The translations under genes and the position numbers were made by a program. The notes under the pieces are model-generated. The model was not told the DNA's origin and did not search any database. It saw only the letters and a program-made list of their open reading frames with translations. A DNA stretch of 64,000 nt, taken from assembly GCA_029959195.1 (NCBI GenBank), contig CP114121.1, positions 620,001 through 684,000 on the forward strand, given 5' to 3'. This DNA is from Dictyophora rubrovolvata. Taxonomy: Eukaryota; Basidiomycota; Agaricomycetes; Phallales; Phallaceae. Each line of letters opens with the position of its first letter. Position 1 is the stretch's first letter. Below are positions 47,836 to 57,735 of the stretch, piece after piece.

Positions 47836-49786
47836 TTAATTTATGTGTTCGTCATATACACTGTTAGGAGATCGAGAAACCTCCGCGGTAATGGACAGAG
47901 CACCATCCTGATAAGGCCACCGTCGCCTCGCGTTTTCCCGCTCACACTCGGGCAAACTCTGCAAATACTTTTCTCGTACAACCTCCATTGATCTTCGTGC
48001 TTCTTCCAACTTGTCTTGTTGAACCATTCCATCCGGCCCAACACCTATTTCCGAATATAATTTCCAGACTTTTTGCTCCCGATTCCAAAGGTCCACTGCA
48101 GCTTTATTCGCCGCTTTTTCCGACTCCGAGAATGAGATGGGACACTCTGTATGGGATATAAGGGAGTTCCAAGTGGCGTATATATTAATTAATGCATTTT
48201 CGAAAATGGCGGTACCATAATCCCATGTATTCGAAGCCCACGATAAAGGAACTTCGCAGAGGGGGGAATCTTCAAGTGTTCGATGGGCGTGAAGAGAAGG
48301 GTTAAGCTCTTTTGTGAGCAGAGTATACCCATTGTATCTCTTTACTGCCTCTAATTCTTTTTCTGCCTCTACTTGTTGTGGCTTGGAGAGAGAATGATAG
48401 CTGTCGGGTAAATTGGGTTGTGCGCAAAGTTGACCACCAGGAATTAGTTCTACGGGAATGTATTTGCTCGGCGGACACAAACACTCAGGAACGCTTCCAC
48501 CAATCAAGAGAAGATCTATATGAGCACCCTGCCAATTTAAGATACCGGTAATGTGATGTTGTCCGTCGATTGGAGAGACGAGAATATTCTCGCCTTCAAG
48601 ACTTGGATGCCAAAGTCTGGGACAATAGAATTCTTCACAAGGAGTAAGGGAGGGGGCGGCAAGCGCATATTTGTTTAAAAGTTTAATATGCGCTTCAGGA
48701 TTGTTCTCGGCCTCTGAACGAAACAGTGGACTGTCCCGCCGATGAGGTTTGGCATATTTTTTTAACCAAGCGATTTCACAATCAATGACAGATTGAGCAC
48801 ATTCCGAGATATCATCCCCTGGTAATATAATAATAATACGTCCTGTGTTATTAAAATGTAGCTGTTTATTTTGAGGTTCAACTCACAGGGTCCTCTGTTG
48901 ATGTTGAGTTCTGCACGTCCATTACACCAGAAACGACGCTCAACGGTAGGGCCGATACAATAAAGCTTGTCAGCGACTTCACTATAGCTGGACAATCCGA
49001 TGGAACGGACATTATCGGGAATATCCTTAATATAATAGAGACTGCCTAGAGCATGGAAATACGTTTCGGTCATACGACGTTCAACTTCGACTATTTCCTG
49101 TATAATATTCGCGGTTTCGTCTGTTGTAAGATCGTCCCAAGCGTCACTGAGATATCTGCCTTCCAGTTTTTCCATAATGATAAACTCAGATTTAACAGGA
49201 GTATTTTCGGAGCGTGAGGACCAAGCTAAGACCTGTGGAACAGGAAGTTCAAGCATCTCTCTCATGAATTGCATTGTTGCCACCTCGCTGGCTGTAGTGA
49301 AATGGGCGGGACCTGCTAGGGGATATGGAAGTTTTGCAACAAGCACTTGCCCGTTGTCTAATTTAATTTCAAACATTCTGTTTGCTATTTCTATAGAATG
49401 ATTATAGTAATGTTTTCAAAGGGGCGGAGAAGAAATAAATACCATCACGGAGTTTGGAAAACTGCACACATGATGATGCTTTAGCGGCACGGATGGCCTC
49501 ATCAATGCGGAGATGTTGAATTCGAAGTAGCGATTAGAGTATTCTTGTTAACAATTGAGTTATTGTATCATAATAAGAGCATGAGCAAGATGATACTAAC
49601 GTTCCTGAGCATTGAACAACCAAGTATTACTGGTATGACGGAAATAGTCATGGCCTAGATTACGGGTGTTTAGTAGGAATGATTAAAATTACGGAAGATA
49701 ATGCCTATGGTACCTGGAGGTACTGCAAATGTGTTGAATGAACGTCGAATTTGTGAGAAACGCAAGACAGAGCGTATCATCGACAT
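47836..49786 (-). CDS. AIM9-like mitochondrial phosphotransferase-fold protein, probable frameshift
   Basis: Belongs to the APH-like (kinase-fold) family with yeast Aim9, expanded in basidiomycetes; biochemical role unknown. It starts MSMIRSVLRFSQIRRSFNTF, a mitochondrial presequence. Family marks: HDYFRHTSNTWLFNAQE, RYFEFNISALM, FEIKLDNGQVLVAKLPYPLAGP, IIMEKLEGRYLSDAW, the catalytic-loop equivalent LWHPSLEGENILV and the metal-loop equivalent ITGILNWQGAH (Asn where an Asp is usual in APH kinases). Near 49495-49505 the frame ending FNISALM and the frame continuing AIRAAKASSCVQFSKLRDG differ by one base. A 29-nt intron would restore the frame but is too short and would remove conserved residues, so this is a real frameshift or a base error. 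It ends NSVYDEHIN. Confidence 0.7.
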
Positions 49787-50264
49787 CTTTCGGGTTAAGG
49801 TGGCTGTTAAGGTACGTGCCCCTAACGGACTTTGAAAATATTGGCATCCAGGAACAAACCGCCGAGCGGCAGAACCGACTCGGTTTAAACAGTAATAATT
49901 CAGTGGGGACGTCGCCGCTCGGCACCAGGCACCAACGAACCCCGGGGTGGAGGCCACAGAATTTCATCGGAATACATCGTCCACCTACACGCGTCCATAA
50001 CGCGGCTACGCTGGCGAACACGACCCGCCGACGAAGACCTGTAGATTAGTGTGGCCTGCATTGAAGAAGACCTCGACGAAGATAAATGATTGTTACCGAT
50101 ATTATTGATTTTGTACTATAGTCCGCTGACATCCTGTGGGACCCAGAGTTCGTCACATGATTTTCTTCGAGTTGGGATGAGTCAGACGGTGCACGTGAAT
50201 TAAATCTTTTCATTATTGTGTTTATTATAAATTTAGTGTTCTACGCACTATTGCCTGTGGTCTT
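49787..50264. other. Upstream region of AIM9-like gene
   Basis: 478 bp between the AIM9-like start and the duplicated LETM1 segment. An open minus-strand frame continues upstream of the start to 49957, but its translation has no family support. Confidence 0.4.
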
Positions 50265-50588
50265 GGTAAATTTGAATGATGCCTGCATCTTCAAAACGAA
50301 TGTGCGGAAGTAGGAACCGACTTTGAGACTTGTGCCACCGTCCTGCCAAAAAAAAACCATTTAGGTGAGTCGGTTATCAGCATTGAAGAAGAGTCACCTG
50401 GAATTACCATTCTCTGAAAAGTGGTGTATTTATCGATCTAATCATGGAGGAAACTTGTTGAAAAGACTGAGAATACGTGTTCAAACGACCGAGTCTTGAG
50501 AAAATGACGAATCAAACGTTGTGGATGGGAATTGCAACGCGTCGCTTCCTTGATGACAAATGTGATTTGTCACACTTTGAGTCACAAG
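50265..50588 (-). pseudogene. Duplicated 5' end of LETM1-domain gene
   Basis: About 324 bp closely matching 46809-47146 in the same orientation: promoter, the 38-nt first exon (MIRSINTPLFREW), intron 1 with its donor and acceptor, and the start of exon 2. A stop codon follows SAHSF in exon 2 because the TCA of the parent is TGA here. A deletion of about 10 bp relative to the parent occurs in the promoter. The intron is present, so it is a DNA-level copy, not retroposition. It points at the AIM9-like gene, 479 bp downstream on the minus strand, and could act as an extra promoter. Confidence 0.85.
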
Positions 50589-50866
50589 CGCTTTTACGAC
50601 GCTGAAGGATTTCCAATTGGCGTTTACGCCCAAAGCAGTGCGAGCACAAGCTGAAAACTATGTTGCACTGATTTATTTGAACGTTGTTTCATCCCCCCGA
50701 CCGCTTTTAGACGTGTGGTTTACGAGACTGCTAAGCATTGGACAGCATACCGACCGGTCTGCAAGACTTGAAATTTGAAAGATCAATGTTTGCAAACTCG
50801 CGTATCCTAGAATACGGAACAGCTTTGTCGAACACATTGTGAGATAACGAGCTTGGTTCACGGAAA

Positions 50867-51419
50867 TTGCGGACAACGTCCGGTTCTCGTACGGCGCTGT
50901 ACGAGGTTGTTAGTGCGATTCGGAAGCTTACTCCTTCGACCAAGCACAATGCTCCACAAGCATCTTCTTCTGTTATGGAGCAAACTCGGAATGTTCTCCG
51001 AGTGCACAGACGGTCAATAGAAACAATCGCTAATCATCCAATGCTGAAGGACTTGTTAAAGTCGATAACCATCGTCACTTAGCACGCATACCAGGATAGT
51101 ACGTAAATGTTTCTTGTCCCACTACGATGGAATTCTCTCTCAAATGTGATTCTCATAATAATTCATAATAATCCAAATAGCTTTCTGGACGATCTGGGAT
51201 GTATAACTGAACCCGTCGATAAAGGTCTAACATGGGCGGTCTATGACATTGGCGGTACTCGATATCAGGTTGGATCCTTTTTCCTGTCTCTCTTTTGCTT
51301 CTTCTTGTTCGATCAATTGGCTTACCAGAATCTTTCACACAGCGTGCTTCATGGGTACCTTATTTTGAGGATGATTCTCGGGTGTCCGCGTCCGGTGCAG
51401 AATACCGTAATGCTTGACT
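50867..51419 (+). pseudogene. Relic of a G-protein alpha subunit gene
   Basis: Fragments of a heterotrimeric G-alpha of the divergent basidiomycete type: VLRVHRRSIETIANHPMLKD (helical domain), then SFLDDLGCITEP, then WAVYDIGGTRYQ, and after an intron RASWVPYFEDD. The G3 motif (DVGGQ in typical members) reads DIGGT. The segment that should carry the switch I arginine and RTxG is missing between ITEP and WAVYD. No P-loop (GxGxSGKS) is visible upstream and no NKxD downstream; the frame stops shortly after YFEDD. It is a relic, not a working GTPase. Confidence 0.6.
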
Positions 51420-52049
51420 AGCCGATATCCGAACTTGGCCAGTGCTGAACGCTCTTAACACTGCAATACCTCATGATGGCTACATATGCATTTCATTGGC
51501 GTTTCCTGATGGAGAGAACTGATATAGAGGGTGAATAAACAGGCCTACAACAAGTTAGCATAAAAGTTGAACATGTCTTACCATCCGTCTTCACCATGGA
51601 GCAGGTCGTGGCTTCGGAAGAGGAAATTGATTTTTCAGAAACGGGGACAAAAGATAGGACAGGACGGTCGCACGAGGTACAGCCACGGGGGATTATTATG
51701 TTCAGGCCCAGTCACGGCCAGTTGAACGCCGTATTGGATTCGAGCTTGGTAGTACTTTGCTCCTAATCTTCGTTTAGACTAATTTGTGAGATAGGTTTTT
51801 GTTCAGCCTCTCCGTCATTTTTACATAAACGCGTCGAGGTGATTGCACACAATACATTCACCTATTCGATCCAATCTCGGAGTCCTGAACGGCCATGCTT
51901 TGCCATGCTGCGACACCGCATCACCGCCTAAGAATTGTCAAAGGACATGTTTTACCTTGAGGCTGTGATTATCCATTCCAGTTTCTAGTTTCCTTCAGTA
52001 TAAAGATTAGGTGAAAATTTACCGTCGCGTCTTAACTTACCTTGAGACA
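51420..52049. other. Spacer between G-alpha relic and aspartic protease
   Basis: Only short frames without family support. The end is the protease promoter. Confidence 0.45.
51999..52005 (+). promoter_or_regulatory. TATA box of aspartic protease gene
   Basis: TATAAAG, 51 nt upstream of the ATG at 52050. Confidence 0.5.
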
Positions 52050-53809
52050 ATGCTCTGCGGATCCACTATACTCGCGTTAGCTTTGTCTCTTTTCGTGGCT
52101 GCAAGTCCTCAACCGCGAAAGCGAAGCGGTGGGGTTGTCAGTATTCCCTTCTCCGGTCGAAGTCTAAGCTCTTTGAAGCAGGGAGATGGTACTATTAACC
52201 GTACCGAAGTCATAAGACGTACAAAAAGGACTTTTGCGTATGGGCTTTGTTTCACAATATGAATACTCATTCAACGATGCTGATATATCTAATAGGAAAC
52301 ATGCCCATAACCAGAAGAATTTCAAACGCAATGTTCAAGACAAGGTAGGCTCGTTAAGTTTGCCGCGAGTATTGAAATGTCTGATTCATATCAACGCATT
52401 AGAGTACAGCTATTAATGTCACCGACTTGCACCGTCGTCAATCAGTCCTTCAAAGCGACTACCCCTTGATGGAGATAGGAGACGGCGAAGAATGGTTAGG
52501 AGCTGTTTCTATCGGTACCCCAAGTCAAGATAATTTCATGATTGCCTTTGACAGTATGTCGTCATTTTCGTTGTTCTCTCCACTGCGATTACTTGACGGT
52601 TATCACTAGCCGGCTCTGCGGATTTTTGGCTTCCGTCTATTTTTTGCACTTTGCCGATTTGCAGTCCGAAAACCAAATACAACCCTAATGTGTCAAAAAC
52701 GTCCAGTCTCCAGGATGGTACATTCAAAATCGCTTATGAAGATAACTCAGTTGTCTCGGGGCCAGTTTTCCGAGATACTGGTATGCCGTAAAGTTGTCAG
52801 ATTAATATAATGTGTTGAAATCGTATTTTTCTCTAGTCAATGTCGGGGGGATCACGGCCGTCAATCAGATTTTCTCCCCCGTTGACCACATATCGTCAAG
52901 TTTTGCTGACAACCCAATTGATGGGTATGTTCATGTTCTTTCAGCAAAGTTTGTTTGTTTCATCGAATATTTATGCATTTTATAAAATAAGTATTATGGG
53001 ATTAGGGTACACTAGTATATCGACCCTAAATGATGATCCCCCTTTAACCGCTGCCTGGAAGCAAGGGAGAGTTCAACACCACATATTCGCCATGAAACTG
53101 GCCGAAAACAGTTCTTTTCTTAGCATTGGAGGCGTTGATTCGGATTTATTCGTGGGAGATTTTGAGTATCACTCGGTCTTCGTTTCCCAGGGCGATTCCG
53201 AGCCTTCTCTTTGGCAAATAGGGGGTGCTTCTGTTAGTGTGGGTTCAAGCCCCGTGCTTTCGAATATGGTGACCATGATTGATAGGTATGTACCATTGCC
53301 TTGTTTGCGGAAATCTTCCCTATATTTAAATTTTATAAGCGGATCGAGTTTGATGTACGGTCGTACAGAGGACGTCGCAAAGTTCTATACGTCAATTCCC
53401 GGTTCTCAGCTTAGTGATTCAGTGAACGGTTTTTACTCTATCCCATGTTCCTCCTCTCCTTCTGTCTCGTTCAGTTGGGGTGGCCAGAACTGGATGATCC
53501 CCAATGAGGAGTAATTTCATTTTATCATTATCACAATAAGTTCTCTGTCTAACACGTATAATTATTCTTTAGCTTCATTGTTGGACCAGTTGGCTCGGAT
53601 TCTTCCGATTGCACTGGTGCCCTTATTGCTCAGGACGGAGGACTTGGACCCAATACAATGCTTCTTGGAGATTCGTGAGTATAACTTTATATTCGCTGAA
53701 CATGCCAACCAACTAGATCGTTGATTACGCACTTTCTAGTTTTATGAAGAATGTGTACACTGCTTTCGATTTCGAGAGAGGCGCAATTGGGTTTGCACAA
53801 CTGGAATAG
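52050..53809 (+). CDS. Secreted aspartic protease (peptidase family A1)
   Basis: Pepsin-like endopeptidase. The signal peptide MLCGSTILALALSLFVAASP is followed by a propeptide with basic pairs. The first catalytic motif DTGSADFW is made by a splice (GACA, then CCGGCTCTG). The flap region reads YEDNSVVSGP, then DGIMGLGYTSIS. The second catalytic motif DSGSS is also created by a splice. IPNEDFIVGP and MLLGDSFMKNVYTAFDFERGAIGFAQLE (in part) close the domain. Only the propeptide joins (about 52240-52415) are uncertain, because the donor there is not obvious. No GPI-anchor tail is seen after the protease domain, so it is likely released. Confidence 0.87.
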
Positions 53810-54394
53810 AAAGTCAGATCGTGTTGGAGTCTTCGCATCAATCTATCCGATTTCATCCCAAACGTATTGTCAACACTAATGAATAGAGTTTTATTTGTAC
53901 TATAGTACAGCAACTTTCATTCTCGGCCTATCATTATTAGTCTAGTTAACTTATATTTATTCATAATATTGACAACTGTTGAATGAAGCACTGAGGAGTC
54001 TTTTGGCCGGCGCCTCAGGATACTATGTACAGCGCGTTACTTATGCAATTTAAGTTCTAATCTACCGATCAGGTGGAAGCAATCCCCGCTGCCGCATGGA
54101 TATCTTCCTTAACCTAACGTCTGTTTATTCCGGGAATACCTTACTTGGGAAACAGATGGATGCCAAGTTGAGCCACGATTCGATACGGAGGCGGTTGATG
54201 AATGAGTTTTTCTTTTTTTTTCCTTCCTTTTTTTATTTATTTTGTTTTCGTCGTGATGCCTTTTGCCCATCTGAGTCCGCTGCCCTTAATCCGGCACCTT
54301 CCGTTCGTGTCTGTCCAAGAGCAAATTTGTGACTTATTGTGACCTGCAGTATATAGCGCACTTTGTTCTGTTCTTTCCAAAAACACAATTTTCA
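53810..54394. other. Spacer before hypothetical gene
   Basis: No gene seen. TATATAG (54350-54356) lies 45 nt before the next ATG. A T-rich tract lies near 54205-54245. Confidence 0.45.
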
Positions 54395-54901
54395 ATGTCC
54401 ATCGAATCCTTTACCACAATAACACCAGTCGCAAAAACTAAATCGCAACCTAAACCTCAAGTCGAACCCAGACTCGCTGACTACGGATTACCTCCCGATG
54501 TTTGGAAACAAAGCAATCACTATTTTCATTACGGATGGCCAGTTACCAACAAAATCATCCATTCAGCTTTCCGCAAACTCCCATTCAAGGTTCCTAATCG
54601 CAAATTATCTGCCGGCCTCCTTTGCAGTCGTCTCGAACTTAACCTTAATTTTAGAGGCATCCGTGCCCTCCTATGTAAACCTGACGAGTTCTGCGAGAGC
54701 CAAGGACGAGCATTCACAGACGACGACGATCAACGTTATGTCCAATTCATTTCCATCGGTTGCACGTGCTCGAGGAGGTACTTTTGGCGCCGTCCAGATC
54801 CGAAAACGATGGAGGACTTGATTAAGATAATGGGTGAGGAGCCGAGATGGATGGAGAACGCTTCGATCAAGCAAGAGTTTGCAACAGGATTACTTGCTTA
54901 A
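54395..54901 (+). CDS. Hypothetical protein, 168 residues
   Basis: Single exon, not recognised. It starts MSIESFTTITPVAKT. The body has conserved-looking, aromatic-rich segments (YGLPPDVWKQSNHYFHYGWP, FRGIRALLCKPDEFCES, QFISIGCTCSRRYFWRRP) and no signal peptide or membrane segment. Four of its five cysteines lie in two close pairs (LLCKPDEFC and GCTC), which could bind a metal or be chance. A TATA-like box 45 nt upstream and an open frame with normal codon use support it. Confidence 0.55.
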   Translation: MSIESFTTITPVAKTKSQPKPQVEPRLADYGLPPDVWKQSNHYFHYGWPVTNKIIHSAFRKLPFKVPNRKLSAGLLCSRLELNLNFRGIRALLCKPDEFCESQGRAFTDDDDQRYVQFISIGCTCSRRYFWRRPDPKTMEDLIKIMGEEPRWMENASIKQEFATGLLA

Positions 54902-55356
54902 ATATGCCTGACATGCGTTGTTTTCGTCTATCACACGAATATGTATGATTATTCTTGCAGCAGTAAAGGCGCTTTAAATGACATCGCTAACTATTATTGA
55001 AGGCGTGTTAAGAATGAGGAGGGAGGAAGGAAGAGAGGGGGAAAGAAAAAGAGAGATAAGAGAGTTCGCGACTGCAGTATGCAGACCTAGAATTTCCAAC
55101 GTTTCTTCGCTTTCTCCTCTTGCGGACCAGCGACTTTGACTAAACCTTACTCTTTCCCGTCGGTGCTTCCTTCCTTAGTTCCGACTCAAAGATCTGGCAT
55201 CCTTTTCTCCGAGGCCTTACATATCTCTGCGTGGTACGATTCAGCCACTTTGATATATCGGGCACTAATCGATAATAGATTTCAGACGTCGACATAGTAA
55301 TACGTTGACACGTTATGTAACACTTTCGAATACTAACAGAATTATTTGCACTGCAG
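54902..55356. other. Spacer, possible 5' part of the next gene
   Basis: Purine-rich run near 55015-55065 (gagggaggaaggaagag type). A splice acceptor (gcactgcag, ending 55356) suggests an upstream exon of the following gene that I cannot place. Confidence 0.4.
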
Positions 55357-56012
55357 ACGTCTTCTAGTCTTGACCCTATAGACTTTCTGACACCGCGGTC
55401 GGAGGATGTCAACAAGAGCGCAGCGGATCATTCTAGTTCGCACAGTTCCAATTTGCAATCGATGAAAGAATTACGAACTTATATTTCATTCCGGATTCCG
55501 GATTTTGTCCGACTTCGACATTATAATTCAATTTCAGCAAACCGTGTTGATCTGCTGGTAGAGGTGAAGAGATTACCAAGGAGCACCAACGATAGATTCA
55601 CTTTAAGGCAAAAAATTGAGCAGCAAACCGACGTGCAAGCCTATCATGCTTTTCAGGCCGATCCCAAGCTTGGTTTCATGGGGTGTATATCCAAGCATTG
55701 GGTGATGGATGGCTATACACGGAAATAGAACGTCCCGAGCGTGTGACGGATCTTCTTCCAGCCGATCATCGCGATCATACTTATGAACCTAGTCCTTCTG
55801 TCGATGGCTCCGAATCAAACACAGATAACGGTCTCGGCACCTATTCAAATGTCAGACCGCCTAGTCCACCCTTGCAAATCCAACTTACTGAAGACGAGTG
55901 GTTATGTTTCACGGAGACGCATCTTGCGCAGCAGAAGGAATGGCTACGGCTAATCCACGATCGTTTGGAAGTGGTGGATGATGATGAAGTAGCGGAAGGG
56001 TATCAAGTTTGA
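55357..56012 (+). CDS. Unknown protein with PD-(D/E)XK-like signature, frame break
   Basis: From a probable acceptor at 55356 the frame reads SSSLDPIDFLTPRSEDVNKS, then SFRIPDFVRLR, RVDLLVEVKRLP, QQTDVQAYHAF and GFMG. IPDFV followed about 17 residues later by LLVEVK matches the PD...ExK pattern of restriction-endonuclease-fold nucleases, with a downstream Gln-rich helix. The continuation VYIQALGDGWLYTEIERPE to VAEGYQV lies in the next frame: the two overlap at about 55680 with no room for an intron, so a frameshift (real or a base error) is likely. The second part ends in an acidic tail. No ATG for the first exon was found. The product and role are unknown. Confidence 0.45.
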
Positions 56013-57735
56013 GTTAACAAGGAATAGACTACTTATGAATGTTCGGATGCTATGTAAATTTCATCAACAGAAGATGATGATGCTTGTGTAGATGATTTTG
56101 AAGCAACAGCGATCATGAAACGAGGTGTGAAAGAGCAAGGTAATAATACTGAAACTGGAACTCGAACAAGCGTTGAATTCCCAGATTAATGTCGAAGTGT
56201 AGATACAATGATGAAATTCCTTTTCCTATAAAAAAAGATTATGTGTAGGCGAATTAGCTACCCCGAAAATTAACATCTTTCAAGCCATGTTTGTATAAGT
56301 TGTATTCCCAACTGTTTCTGAGTTGAGGGGGGCCCTTGACAGTCGCCGTACGACTGGAACCACGCTCTTAACCCTATTGGTCGTTCGTGCCAAATGCGTA
56401 CGCGCACGAGCATGTGATAATAGCATTACTTCTTCCCAATATAAAACTCATCATCTTACCCAAACTGTCTTACAGTTATGTCTAGTCTAGCAGGTATTTT
56501 GCCAGTCTCAGGCGGTTCATTCTGACAAAAGTAGGCCCATATGAAGGTATTATGTATATGACTATATAAGGTTACATATATGTATAGCACGGCTGGTGTT
56601 TGTAGGCATGTCGCATACTGTAACGTTCTTCTCAGGCATATATATCTAATAAACATCTCGGTGCCTTAATGCTGCGAGACCCATGACGTCGACAGCAATC
56701 AACTTATAATAAATTCAGTGCGTAACAAGCTTGTTTGCTGTGTTATTCATGCAATATTTCGAGGATTTTGACACGCTACGGTTATCTACACGCCGACATA
56801 CAGGGTAAAAGAGTTTACCAACGCCAATTTCAAATCTATGATTTGTTTATTCGAACTATCGAAGCTCGTCGCCAAATATTTGTTTACATGGCCAAAAGCA
56901 CCCTTACCTGGACTTGGTTTTTTCGCACCTTAGCCAAGGTTGGCTTGACTGGTTCAGTAGAGAAAAGTCCCGTTGACTGGATAACACCACGAGCAACATG
57001 TTCGGCGCCCTTTTGGTAACCGAACGCCGAGTAGGCAAAGATTGAAAGAATTATGAAAGTAAGAGCCTTGAAAGAAGAACTGGATTAAGTGCTTAAAACA
57101 CCCGTGTTACGGGAAGATCGAGGCCCGGGGAGACATATCCGGTTGTTTCGTTTATGTAATCGTTCGGGTAGCAATGCATCAATTTCAAATTTAACAGGCC
57201 TGAAAGCCTGGAAACTTCTAAAGTCAGAAGTCGGCGAAAACTCTATATGTTTTTTTTTTTGAATAAAACTGTTGACAAATTTGGCTCATTATCAAATTTT
57301 GGTAACCATGAATTCGCGAAGCATTCATGAAAAGTAGGGGCAGTCCAAACCGCATTGAAAACATGAGCAACATAGGGATAACACCGGGGATCCTTGAGGG
57401 ATCCATCTTTCTCCCTGAGAATTTGTAATCAGCGACAATTCAATAATTTCTATGAACCCCTTAACAACAGATGAACTCTCTGGTCTCTCGGTTGTTCTCA
57501 CAAAGTTCGCAAGAGCAAATCAGCTTTTGACCGCAGAAGTAGTATGAGGCAGCCTTCAAGAGATTACATCCGTAGTTTTTCATGAACGACATCGACTTTC
57601 CACTGCCAAGCTAAATAGCCAAATACACAGGGGCGGATTCGGGACTATTCAGGAAGTTGAAACAGGAACGTGTTCAAGACAAACTTCTACGTATGTATGT
57701 ATACAACTCAAATTAAAGAAAAGAAGGGAGCAGTG
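56013..57735. other. Gene-poor spacer, 1.7 kb
   Basis: Only short unsupported frames. No repeats or RNA genes were recognised. Confidence 0.45.

Noticed and set aside
49689-50021. Minus-strand 110-residue frame upstream of the AIM9-like gene
   Set aside because: No family features; it overlaps the presequence exon of the AIM9-like gene in another frame.
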